A stretch of DNA of 18,927 nt from contig JACQPW010000058.1 in NCBI GenBank assembly GCA_016207285.1, positions 1 through 18,927 of the forward strand, given 5' to 3'. Positions 6,893-14,322 of the stretch are shown piece by piece. A model generated the notes under the pieces. That model saw nothing but the letters and a program-made list of their open reading frames with translations. It did not search any database and was not told where the DNA came from. Each line of letters begins with the position of its first letter. Positions within the stretch are counted from its first letter, which is position 1. A program made the position numbers and the translations under genes. The stretch comes from Candidatus Kerfeldbacteria bacterium. Its GTDB lineage: Bacteria; Patescibacteriota; Patescibacteriia; UBA9570.

Positions 6893-6931
6893 GAAGTCAG
6901 GGCACCTAAAAACTATCCTGACCAATAGATG

Positions 6932-6940
6932 TGATATAAT
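6932..6940 (+). promoter_or_regulatory. Extended -10 promoter of ldh
   Basis: TGA-TATAAT (hexamer 6935-6940) is a consensus extended -10 lacking a good -35. Initiation near 6947 gives a leader of about 36 nt before the ATG at 6983. The leader contains CTAACTACTAAC (6953-6964), also seen with one change upstream of nusA, and no Shine-Dalgarno. Confidence 0.6.
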
Positions 6941-6982
6941 GATTCCTGACTGCTAACTACTAACTTCTGACCCCTAAAACGT

Positions 6983-7906
6983 ATGCCCGGAAAAGTAACG
7001 ATCATTGGTGCTGGTAATGTCGGTACCGCCACAGCCTTTGCGCTGGCCCTAGATGGTACTGCTAGTGAAATTGTTTTGATTGACCGCAACCTGGATAAGG
7101 CCAAAGGGGAGATCATGGATATTGAACATGGGAGCGCTTTTATGGCGCATACTGAATTTACGGCTTCACGTTCGTATCAAAATGCCAAACATTCCGATAT
7201 TGTTGTGGTCACCGCCGGTGCCGCCCAAGCTCCGGGTGAAACGCGCTTACAGTTACTGGGTAGAAATATTAAGATTCTGAAATCGATTGTATCGGAGGTA
7301 AAGCGTTACGCTCCAGACAGTATTATCATGTTGGTCACTAATCCCGTTGATGTGTTGACGTACTATGCACTCAAATATTCCCACTTCCCCCACCACCGGG
7401 TATTTGGTACCGGCACGATGTTAGATACGGCTCGGTTTAAATCCTACTTAGCAAAATACTTTGCGGTGAACGCGCACAATATTCACGCCTTTGTTCTCGG
7501 TGAACATGGTGATAGTTCTTTCCCGGCGTTAAGCACGGCCAACATTGGATCGATACCGTTAAAGGATATGCCCGGGTATAACGACAAAGCGATGCAAGCG
7601 ATCTTCTATACAGTCCGCACAGTGGTGTATGAGATTATCAAGAAAAAAGGATCAACGAACTTAGCGATCGCTACCTGTGTTACCCAACTGGTCCGAGCTA
7701 TTTTAAATGACACCCACGAAATTTTTCCAGTGTCGTCAGTACTGCGCGGTGAGTACGGTATCAAAGATGTGGCGATCAGCACGCCTTCCATTATTGGACG
7801 ACGCGGGATTGTCGAAGAATTAGAAATCCCACTGAATGCTAAAGAAAAAGCATTGCTGAAGAAATCCGTTGGTCAACTCAAAAAAGCGATCCGGTCAGTG
7901 AAGTAA
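6983..7906 (+). CDS. ldh: L-lactate dehydrogenase
   Basis: A 307-residue NAD-dependent 2-hydroxyacid dehydrogenase of the LDH/MDH superfamily. The Rossmann motif GAGNVG (residues 9-14) and Asp34 mark NAD binding. The catalytic set is present: Arg88 (GETR), Asn120 (TNPVDV), Asp148 and Arg151 (TMLDTARFK), and His175 (LGEHGD). The substrate-specificity position reads Gln82 in AGAAQAPGETR. This matches lactate dehydrogenase, whereas malate dehydrogenases carry Arg there, so pyruvate/lactate is the likely pair. A fermentative role in regenerating NAD+ fits a small-genome anaerobe. The stretch KKGSTNLAIA near 221-230 differs from the usual GATYYGIA. It converges with tig with only 2 nt between stops and no terminator. 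Confidence 0.92.
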   Translation: MPGKVTIIGAGNVGTATAFALALDGTASEIVLIDRNLDKAKGEIMDIEHGSAFMAHTEFTASRSYQNAKHSDIVVVTAGAAQAPGETRLQLLGRNIKILKSIVSEVKRYAPDSIIMLVTNPVDVLTYYALKYSHFPHHRVFGTGTMLDTARFKSYLAKYFAVNAHNIHAFVLGEHGDSSFPALSTANIGSIPLKDMPGYNDKAMQAIFYTVRTVVYEIIKKKGSTNLAIATCVTQLVRAILNDTHEIFPVSSVLRGEYGIKDVAISTPSIIGRRGIVEELEIPLNAKEKALLKKSVGQLKKAIRSVK

Positions 7907-7908
7907 TT

Positions 7909-9189
7909 CTACTTCCCCGCGTACTCCTTCAACTTGGTGACCGCCTGTTCGTTACGTAACACAGTGCGCACATAACCACGGTAATCAAAGCCTTCCATTT
8001 CCTTTTGCGTATCGGGAGCGTCTTTGTAGTAGGCCTTACGACGTTCGACTTCGGCCGTAATGGCGTCTTCAGTCACCTCAATTTTTTCTTGTTCGGCTAC
8101 GGCTTTAATCACTAAGGCGCCTTTAATGCGCTTGGTGGCATGTTCCTTCCAACTGTCGCGCAGTTCGGGCACAGTTTTTTTAACGTGTTGTAGATAGTCA
8201 TCAAACTTGCCACCTTGATCTTCTACCTGACCACGCAACTCGTCCAACATCCGATCTAGCTCATACTCCATCATGGGGGTTGGAATTGGGTCAAACTCGG
8301 CCTGCTGCATCACGGCTTCGATCACGGCAGTTTCAAAGGTCTGATCCGCTTTTTGTTCGAGCTCTTTCAACAAGTTGGCTCGAATTTGCTCTTTTAATTC
8401 TTGAACCGATTTAAAGTTCAGCTCTTTAGCGAAGGCATCATCTAATTCTGGCAGCGTAACCTGCTGGACTTTTTTTACAGTAGCGGTGACATCGCACTGT
8501 TTGCCAGCTAGATGCTTGGCACCATACTCTTCAGGAAAGGTAACTTGAAATTGCTTAGTCTCACCGGCTTTCATACCCACGACGGCTTCTTCAAAGCCAG
8601 GAATAAAATATTTGTCACCAATCACGAGTGGCACATCTTTACCCTGGCCTCCTTCAATCGACACACCAGCTAATTTGATATCAAAGTCGATCGTGACAGA
8701 ATCCCCCGTTTGAGCAGCCCGTTCGACTGGCTCGTTTTTCGTGCGCATTTTACGCAAGTCATTCATCGTCTGATCAAATTTTTTCTCATCAACCGTTTCT
8801 ACCATTTTCTTGACCTTAACATCCTGGTATTTTTTCAAATCTACTTGCGGCATCAAGGCAAACGTAGCTGTGTAGACTAATGGATTACCGGGTGCTAAGG
8901 AATCAACGGACACGGTTGGCTTACCAACGAACTCGATGGTTTCTTGCTGCACTGCTTTTGGTAAGGTATCTTCCAACACATCTTCCATCGATTCTTGGTA
9001 GATTTCCATTTCACCAACTTGTTGTTTGACCATGTCGTAAGGAGCATGGCCTGGGCGGAAACCAGGAATGGAAACCTGTTTAGAGATGCGTTTGACTGCT
9101 TTTTCTAAGTAGGGCTTAATTTCCTCTGGCAACAACTCAACTTTTAATAGTATGGTCGTCTTATCCTGAACAGTTTTAGTTACATTCAT
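7909..9189 (-). CDS. tig: Trigger factor, ribosome-associated chaperone / PPIase
   Basis: A 426-residue protein with all three trigger-factor domains: an N-terminal ribosome-binding domain (1-115) with the signature loop GFRPGHAP at 43-50 (canonically GFRxGxxP, contacting L23), an FKBP-type peptidyl-prolyl isomerase domain (about 160-245, GDSVTIDFD... VIGDKYFIPGFEEAVVGMKAGE), and a helical C-terminal chaperone domain (about 245-426). Length is close to the family norm. It shields nascent chains at the tunnel exit. The gene is separated from hppA by a strongly folded repeat (9201-9253) that ends 11 nt before its ATG, and no Shine-Dalgarno lies at normal spacing. Confidence 0.95.
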   Translation of the reverse strand: MNVTKTVQDKTTILLKVELLPEEIKPYLEKAVKRISKQVSIPGFRPGHAPYDMVKQQVGEMEIYQESMEDVLEDTLPKAVQQETIEFVGKPTVSVDSLAPGNPLVYTATFALMPQVDLKKYQDVKVKKMVETVDEKKFDQTMNDLRKMRTKNEPVERAAQTGDSVTIDFDIKLAGVSIEGGQGKDVPLVIGDKYFIPGFEEAVVGMKAGETKQFQVTFPEEYGAKHLAGKQCDVTATVKKVQQVTLPELDDAFAKELNFKSVQELKEQIRANLLKELEQKADQTFETAVIEAVMQQAEFDPIPTPMMEYELDRMLDELRGQVEDQGGKFDDYLQHVKKTVPELRDSWKEHATKRIKGALVIKAVAEQEKIEVTEDAITAEVERRKAYYKDAPDTQKEMEGFDYRGYVRTVLRNEQAVTKLKEYAGK

Positions 9190-9200
9190 AGTTATTTTTC

Positions 9201-9253
9201 AGATCTCCCCTCCCTTGTAAGGGAGGGGTGGCCGATAGGCCGGGGAGAGATCT
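9201..9253. repeat. Dispersed-type hairpin repeat between hppA and tig
   Basis: Outer arms beginning AGATCT (9201) and ending AGATCT (9253) enclose a perfect 10-bp hairpin (CCCCTCCCTT, loop GT, 9207-9228) and a second hairpin GGCC-GATA-GGCC (9230-9241). Elements of this form recur across many bacterial genomes as dispersed repeats (general recollection). Here it may also act as a transcription or processing barrier between hppA and tig. Confidence 0.7.
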
Positions 9254-9261
9254 AATTTAAG

Positions 9262-11271
9262 TTAAGCAACAAATAGAATTACCAATAGGAGAGCCACGAT
9301 GTTGAGTACTTTAATCATCGGGTTAATCGCTGGACCAGCGGTATCTTTGTAGGGATCACCAACTGTGTCGCCGGTAACAGCTGCCGCATGTGCAGCGGAA
9401 CCTTTACCACCATGATGGCCTGATTCAATATATTTTTTAGCGTTATCCCAAGCACCACCACCGGTGGTCATCGAAACAGCCATAAAGATACCGACCACAA
9501 TAGAACCCATCAACACGCCACCAACCGCCACTGGACCCAGTAAGCCCCAAACGATCACTGGGGTTAGCACGGTTAATAACACCGGCAATACCATCTCGCG
9601 TAAAGCAGCTTTAGTTACCAAGTCTACACAAGCGGCATAATCCGGTTTAGCAGTGCGCTCCATAATCCCCGGGATAGCTTTAAACTGACGACGCACTTCT
9701 TTCACTACGGCACCGGCTGCTCTACCAACGGCTTGCATGCATAAGGCACCAAAGTAGTAGGTAATAGCGCCACCTAACAATAATCCAACGATTACTTTTG
9801 GATCTTCTAAGCTAAACTCTAAGGCTTCACCTGATCGAGCTAGATAATCCTGCGTGAAGGCAGAAAATAATACTAGGGCGGCTAAACCAGCAGAACCGAT
9901 GGCATATCCTTTAGTCACCGCTTTAGTGGTGTTGCCCACTGCATCTAACGCATCGGTTACTTCGCGCACATCTTCTGGTAGATCAGACATTTCGGCAATA
10001 CCGCCGGCATTGTCGGTAATCGGACCAAAGGCATCAATGGTCACGATGATGCCCGCTAAGGACAACATGGCCATGGCCGCTACTGCGATACCATATAAAC
10101 CGGCAAACATGTAAGCTGCTAAAATCGCCAGTACAATTACTAGCACCGGTGCAAAAGTAGATTTCAATGAGATCGCAATTCCTTGAATCACATTAGTACC
10201 ATGACCAGATTCAGAAGCAGCAGCGATGGACTGAACTGGTTTGTATTTGGTGGAAGTATAATATTCTGTAATCACAACCAATAAAGCAGTAACCACTAGC
10301 CCCACTAAAGCGGAGCCATACAATTGTCCGACTGAGTAGAGTTCGTTCTCTCCCATCAACCATTTAGTGATTGGGTAAAACACAATTGCGGCCAACAAAC
10401 CAGAAACCGTTAGCCCTTTGTACAACGCGTTCATAATATTCATTGAACTGCCGAGACGAATGAACCACGTACCAACGATCGAACAGAAAATAGCAGCGCC
10501 ACCTAATACTAATGGGTAAATCATCGCGGCATCTTTGTCCGCACCACTGAATACCAACGAACCTAACAACATGGCAGCCACGGTAGTGACCGCATAGGTC
10601 TCAAACAAGTCGGCCGCCATACCGGCATCGTCACCCACATTATCACCGACGTTATCGGCAATCACAGCTGGGTTACGTGGATCATCTTCCGGAATACCAG
10701 CTTCTACTTTACCAACTAAGTCCGCACCCACGTCAGCGGCTTTGGTAAAAATACCACCGCCCACTCGAGCAAACACTGAAATCAAACTGCCGCCAAAACC
10801 AAGGCCAATCAAGGCATCAATGTTGCCGTCTGATAACCAGGAGAAACCAGCCACACCCAGTAAGCCAAGTCCAACTACTAGCAAACCAGTAACTGCGCCA
10901 CCTTGGACAGCCACGTTCATAGCAGCGCCCATCCCGTGACGAGCTGCTTCAGCTGTGCGCACGTTAGCACGCACCGCTACGTTCATACCAATATACCCGG
11001 CTAGAGCAGACAGCACAGCACCCACTAAGAAACCTAGCGCCATCGTCAAACTAATACCCAACCATAACAGTACAAACAAAATCACAGCAATCACAGCAAT
11101 GGTGCGATACTGACGATTCAAATAAGCGGAGGCGCCTTCTTGAATGGCTTTCGCAATGGAGCGCATCGTTTCATTGCCGGTGGCCTTTTTGTTGACCATG
11201 GCAATGAGGATACCGCCATAGACTAGGGCGACAACAGCCGATAAAATTGCAAACATTAATCCTGCGTTCAT
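9262..11271 (-). CDS. hppA: K+-independent membrane-bound proton/sodium pyrophosphatase
   Basis: A 669-residue polytopic membrane protein of the V-type pyrophosphatase family, which couples PPi hydrolysis to H+ or Na+ pumping. The PPi/Mg2+ binding segment GGGIFTKAADVGADLVGK (171-188) and the motif DDPRNPAVIADNVGDNVGD (196-214) are intact, with further Asp clusters in DAFGPITDNAGG (about 413-424) and near the C-terminus (GDTVGDPYKDTAGPAINP). The residue deciding K+ dependence is Lys450 in VGNTTKAVTKG. Lysine here, instead of Ala in GNTTAA, marks the K+-independent subclass, typically H+ pumps. It starts by a 4-nt overlap with the nusA stop. It would let a fermenter recover energy from biosynthetic PPi. 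Confidence 0.95.
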   Translation of the reverse strand: MNAGLMFAILSAVVALVYGGILIAMVNKKATGNETMRSIAKAIQEGASAYLNRQYRTIAVIAVILFVLLWLGISLTMALGFLVGAVLSALAGYIGMNVAVRANVRTAEAARHGMGAAMNVAVQGGAVTGLLVVGLGLLGVAGFSWLSDGNIDALIGLGFGGSLISVFARVGGGIFTKAADVGADLVGKVEAGIPEDDPRNPAVIADNVGDNVGDDAGMAADLFETYAVTTVAAMLLGSLVFSGADKDAAMIYPLVLGGAAIFCSIVGTWFIRLGSSMNIMNALYKGLTVSGLLAAIVFYPITKWLMGENELYSVGQLYGSALVGLVVTALLVVITEYYTSTKYKPVQSIAAASESGHGTNVIQGIAISLKSTFAPVLVIVLAILAAYMFAGLYGIAVAAMAMLSLAGIIVTIDAFGPITDNAGGIAEMSDLPEDVREVTDALDAVGNTTKAVTKGYAIGSAGLAALVLFSAFTQDYLARSGEALEFSLEDPKVIVGLLLGGAITYYFGALCMQAVGRAAGAVVKEVRRQFKAIPGIMERTAKPDYAACVDLVTKAALREMVLPVLLTVLTPVIVWGLLGPVAVGGVLMGSIVVGIFMAVSMTTGGGAWDNAKKYIESGHHGGKGSAAHAAAVTGDTVGDPYKDTAGPAINPMIKVLNIVALLLVILFVA

Positions 11272-12596
11272 AGTGATTGAGTTTCGTTATTAGTTGATTC
11301 TTCTTTTTTTTCTTCGGTTGGTTGTTCCTCTGTCTTAATTTCAGAGTCTTCAGGAACCTTTTCAGTGTTCTCAGTGATTCCTTTTTCAGCGTTCTCCGGA
11401 TTTCCTTCTGCATTTTCTGTGATTCCACCCTCTGCCCGCACAATATCAATGGACCAACCGGTTAAGCGTGACGCCAAGCGAACATTTTGACCGCTTTTAC
11501 CAATGGCCAATGAGAATTGGTCATCTGGTACTTCAGCGATGGCTAGCTTTTTACCTTCGGCTTCTTCTTTCAAAGTTACAGAGGTAATCTTAGCTGGGGA
11601 CAACGCATGCACAATATATTTTACAGCATCTTCATCATAATGAATGATATCAATCTTCTCACCACCCATTTCAGTGATTACAGTTTGCACGCGCGTTCCA
11701 CGTTGACCCACACAGGAACCAATCGGGTCAATGTTTGGATCGGTGGCTGCTACCGCGATCTTCGTACGCGAACCAGCCTCACGGGCAACACCTTTAATCA
11801 CGACCGAACCAGCGGCAATTTCTGGAACCTCGGTGGTAAACAAGGCAGATACTAAGTTTGGATGTGAGCGTGAAGCTACGATTTCTGGACCACGGTTAGT
11901 TTTTTCAATAGAGAGTAATAGCACTTTAATACGTTGGCCTGGTTTGTAGACCTCGCTCCGAACCTGCTCTGATGGCGGCATCACCGCGATGGCCTGACCT
12001 AGATCAACGAACACTACTTTACCTTCGACCCGTTGAATCATGGCATTAATCACTTCACCAGTACGGTCTTGATACAAGTTGAATAAGGTCTCTCGTTCCG
12101 CTTCCCGTAGCTTCTGAATGATCACTTGCTTGGCGGTTTGAGCAGCCATGCGACCGAACTCACTTGGTACTTCTACTTCATCACGAATTTCATCGCCAAT
12201 TTCAATATCTTCCACTTCGGCTTTCGCTTCCGTATAACCAATATCGGTCTTAGGATTAAACCGTTTCACCGGCTCACCATGTTCATCCAACATTGGTGTG
12301 GTCGCCTCAATTGAGGCTGGAGCGGCGGGATCTTCACCGGCAGCTTCGCGGGCAGCTTTGTCCTTGAGGTACTGGTCGTAGAGTTCATCTTCGACTACTG
12401 TGGTCACTTCAAATACGCGCATCGTACCGTCGTTCGGGTTAAACTCTACGCGAATGTCTTTACCTTTTTGACCCATCTCTTTACGATAGGCAACCGCTAG
12501 AGCGGTTTCGATAGTTTCGATGACGGCTTCAAACGGAATGCCCTTCTCTTCGCAAATCTGTTTGATCGCCGCACCGACTTCTTTTGGATCTGGCAT
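11268..12596 (-). CDS. nusA: Transcription termination/antitermination factor NusA
   Basis: A 442-residue NusA: N-terminal RNAP-binding domain (1-70, continuing 129-175), S1 domain (about 178-245), KH1 (about 288-335, GQRG at 297-300) and KH2 (about 360-388, GKSG at 366-369). Two oddities are visible. A hydrophilic insertion of about 55 residues (73-128, Ala/Glu/Pro-rich) interrupts the N-terminal domain. The KH2 domain is followed not by the acidic repeats of enterobacterial NusA but by a 50-residue Glu/Thr/Asn-rich tail with an imperfect GITEN/PEN.E repeat (390-442). The usual rimP and infB neighbours are absent; instead hppA overlaps its stop by 4 nt. No Shine-Dalgarno precedes the ATG. 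Confidence 0.95.
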   Translation of the reverse strand: MPDPKEVGAAIKQICEEKGIPFEAVIETIETALAVAYRKEMGQKGKDIRVEFNPNDGTMRVFEVTTVVEDELYDQYLKDKAAREAAGEDPAAPASIEATTPMLDEHGEPVKRFNPKTDIGYTEAKAEVEDIEIGDEIRDEVEVPSEFGRMAAQTAKQVIIQKLREAERETLFNLYQDRTGEVINAMIQRVEGKVVFVDLGQAIAVMPPSEQVRSEVYKPGQRIKVLLLSIEKTNRGPEIVASRSHPNLVSALFTTEVPEIAAGSVVIKGVAREAGSRTKIAVAATDPNIDPIGSCVGQRGTRVQTVITEMGGEKIDIIHYDEDAVKYIVHALSPAKITSVTLKEEAEGKKLAIAEVPDDQFSLAIGKSGQNVRLASRLTGWSIDIVRAEGGITENAEGNPENAEKGITENTEKVPEDSEIKTEEQPTEEKKEESTNNETQSL

Positions 12597-12638
12597 AAAA
12601 TAGTAGTTAGGGGTTAGTAGCTAGTAATTAGGGAGAAC

Positions 12639-12651
12639 CCGCCTCTGGCGG
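12639..12651. repeat. Small hairpin CCGCC-TCT-GGCGG upstream of nusA
   Basis: A perfect 5-bp stem with a 3-nt loop lies between the yraN terminator and nusA. It is adjacent to CTAACTACTA-type sequence at 12601-12624 (minus strand). Role unknown; it may be a second terminator stem or a dispersed-repeat fragment. Confidence 0.45.
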
Positions 12652-12655
12652 AAAC

Positions 12656-12682
12656 AAAAAAAGTAGTATCGTTAAATACTAC
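12656..12682 (-). terminator. Intrinsic terminator after yraN
   Basis: On the minus strand GTAGTAT-TTAACG-ATACTAC forms a perfect 7-bp hairpin directly followed by seven U residues (the A run at 12656-12662). It lies 38 nt downstream of the yraN stop and separates it from nusA. Confidence 0.8.
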
Positions 12683-12719
12683 CTTACATTAGTCTTGGCC
12701 TAGTATAGGGTGAAAGGGT

Positions 12720-13073
12720 TTAACTGTCAATAGAGGGCAATATGATGACTTGATCACGAATGATACCAATAGCACCAACGGACAATGCCCGGTAGGATAG
12801 ATTGCGGTTAGCCACATACGCTGAACCCAGGCGTCTGATGATATAGCGCTTGTGTCTACTAATAGCGGCGAACGGGTGACCATACTTTAAGCCGGATCTA
12901 GTCTTCACCTCAAAGAAATAGATGACGTTATCTTTACTGGCAATGATATCGATCTCACCAATGCGCAGCTGCCAGTTGCGTTCTAGGATAGTGTACCCGT
13001 GTGTTTGTAGATATGCTACAGCTTTGTCTTCACCGTCTTTACCAGTAATATGTCTTTTATATGTGCTAGCCAT
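12720..13073 (-). CDS. yraN: UPF0102 (YraN) family nuclease-like protein
   Basis: A 117-residue member of the YraN/UPF0102 family, which has a restriction-endonuclease-like fold. Conserved elements are GKDGEDKAVAYLQTHGYTILERNW (11-34), GEIDIIA (39-45) with Asp42, and FFEVKTRSG (53-61) with Glu55 and Lys57. Together these form the PD-(D/E)xK-type active site. Family members are linked to DNA processing or Holliday-junction-like substrates, but the biological role is not settled. Length is normal. In many bacteria yraN follows rnhB, as here with a methyltransferase between. An intrinsic terminator ends only 4 nt before its ATG, so expression probably depends on readthrough. Confidence 0.9.
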   Translation of the reverse strand: MASTYKRHITGKDGEDKAVAYLQTHGYTILERNWQLRIGEIDIIASKDNVIYFFEVKTRSGLKYGHPFAAISRHKRYIIRRLGSAYVANRNLSYRALSVGAIGIIRDQVIILPSIDS

Positions 13074-13077
13074 ACAT

Positions 13078-13098
13078 AAAAACGCCCTACCCAGGGCG
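13078..13098 (-). terminator. Intrinsic terminator between the methyltransferase and yraN
   Basis: The minus strand folds as CGCCCT-GGGT-AGGGCG (13083-13098), followed by five U residues (13078-13082). It ends 4 nt before the yraN ATG and 27 nt after the methyltransferase stop, so it may act as an attenuator for yraN. Confidence 0.75.
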
Positions 13099-13124
13099 CT
13101 CTTTCTAAATGAAGAATAGCACAG

Positions 13125-13673
13125 TTATTTCAGAAACACAAGCGCCCAGTGATAGGGGCCAACATCAAACTCATCTACTAACTGCATCTTTAATTCTTCA
13201 GCAATTTTTTTCACGGCTTCCGGGTGCACCCGCATATCCTCAATGGGGCCAACGGGTGAATGCACGCCTGGTTTCCAGTCAGCAACGATCAACTTACCAC
13301 CGGGTCGAATGGTGCGATAACACTCTTGGAGTAATTTAGCTTGCTGTTTGGATTGGAATAATACCGTCACTACAAACCCGGCCGTTAAACTGTTATCACG
13401 AATCGTTTTGGTAGCACCGTACACTTCTAAATCGCTCCACACCGTGGTGACATTATTGATGCCGTGCATTTTAGCTTTGGTCTGCACCGCCGGTAAAATC
13501 GATTTCACCACATCTACTGCATAAACCGTCCCGTCTTTGCCCACTACTTTGGCGGCGGGTAAAGCGATCTTGCCTTCCCGGCCAGTACCAAAATCCGCCA
13601 CGCTATCACCCATCTTGAGTTCGGCATGACGGAGGAGGGTTTGAATATCGATCATTGGGCTGGCTTGCTGCAT
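13125..13673 (-). CDS. Class I SAM-dependent methyltransferase
   Basis: A 182-residue Rossmann-fold methyltransferase. Motif I is VADFGTGREGKIALPAA (25-41), with the acidic residue closing strand 2 at VYAVDVVKSIL (50-60). Motif IV is around TAGFVVTVLFQ, and the post-motif strand is GGKLIVADWKP, typical of UbiE/arsenite-methyltransferase-like class I enzymes. Nothing identifies the acceptor substrate. It starts 2 nt after the rnhB stop, so they form an operon with yraN further downstream beyond an attenuator-like terminator. A TATACT on the minus strand 11 nt before the ATG, inside the end of rnhB, could be an internal promoter. Confidence 0.85.
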   Translation of the reverse strand: MQQASPMIDIQTLLRHAELKMGDSVADFGTGREGKIALPAAKVVGKDGTVYAVDVVKSILPAVQTKAKMHGINNVTTVWSDLEVYGATKTIRDNSLTAGFVVTVLFQSKQQAKLLQECYRTIRPGGKLIVADWKPGVHSPVGPIEDMRVHPEAVKKIAEELKMQLVDEFDVGPYHWALVFLK

Positions 13674-13675
13674 AT

Positions 13676-14254
13676 CTAGTGGTTAGTATAAAGCAGCTCG
13701 GCAATCGGAGCAAACGAGCGCCGGTGCCACGGACCAACCCCACACTGCTGCAGTTGTCTGGCATGTAAAGCGGTACCATAGCCCTTGTGGGTACCAAACT
13801 CATACCGATCATCCGCTTGTTGCATGAATTGCAATAAGGTATCCCGCACAACTTTGGCGACAATGGACGCGGCGGCAATAGTATAATTGCGCGCATCACC
13901 GTGGATCATCCGAGTGGTGGGTATATAATGGGCAATCGTAAACCCATCTACTAACACTACATCTGGTTGTGGATCCAAATGCGTAATACAATGCGACAAC
14001 GCAAATAAATTAGCTTGGTGTACTCCCAACTGGTCGATTTCGGCTGGAGACATACAAACCACACTACAACTAATCGCTTGGGTAACGATCTTTGGAAACA
14101 AGGTGACACGTTGCTTAGGCGTGAGTTGCTTGGAATCCTTGACCCCGCGTACACGCTTACCTGGCGGCATAATGACAGCCGCCGCTACCAATGGACCCGC
14201 CCAGGCTCCCCGACCCGCTTCATCAGCGCCAGCAATTAATCGATGCGTGCTCAT
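13676..14254 (-). CDS. rnhB: Ribonuclease HII
   Basis: A 192-residue RNase HII, which removes RNA primers and misincorporated ribonucleotides from DNA. Catalytic acidic residues are Asp11 and Glu12 in GADEAGRGAWAGP, Asp103 in VLVDGF, and Asp138 in SIVAKVVRD. The KDSK motif (39-42) and the C-terminal HKGYGTALHARQL helix are also present. The signature reads DEAGRGAWAGP instead of the usual DEAGRGPLAGP. An upstream ATG at 14278 would add eight residues. The ATG at 14254 is preferred because it fits the family start and lies exactly 6 nt after TGC-TATACT. It is the first gene of an operon with the methyltransferase and yraN. Confidence 0.95.
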   Translation of the reverse strand: MSTHRLIAGADEAGRGAWAGPLVAAAVIMPPGKRVRGVKDSKQLTPKQRVTLFPKIVTQAISCSVVCMSPAEIDQLGVHQANLFALSHCITHLDPQPDVVLVDGFTIAHYIPTTRMIHGDARNYTIAAASIVAKVVRDTLLQFMQQADDRYEFGTHKGYGTALHARQLQQCGVGPWHRRSFAPIAELLYTNH

Positions 14255-14260
14255 GCCGGC

Positions 14261-14269
14261 AGTATAGCA
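14261..14269 (-). promoter_or_regulatory. Extended -10 box for leaderless rnhB transcript
   Basis: Minus-strand TGC-TATACT (hexamer 14261-14266) lies 6 nt before the rnhB ATG at 14254, the same geometry as nfo and the gene at 1344. It is divergent from the promoter at 14272-14299. Confidence 0.6.
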
Positions 14270-14271
14270 TC

Positions 14272-14299
14272 TTGACACTATGATATGGTATGATAATAT
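14272..14299 (+). promoter_or_regulatory. Promoter of the RHH/nucleotidyltransferase gene
   Basis: TTGACA (14272-14277), a 16-nt spacer and TAATAT (14294-14299) preceded by TGA form an extended -10 promoter. Initiation near 14306 gives a leader of about 17 nt to the ATG at 14323. It almost touches the divergent rnhB -10, so one regulator bound here could affect both genes. Confidence 0.55.
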
Positions 14300-14322
14300 G
14301 CGATCCCTATGAAAACCTCTTT

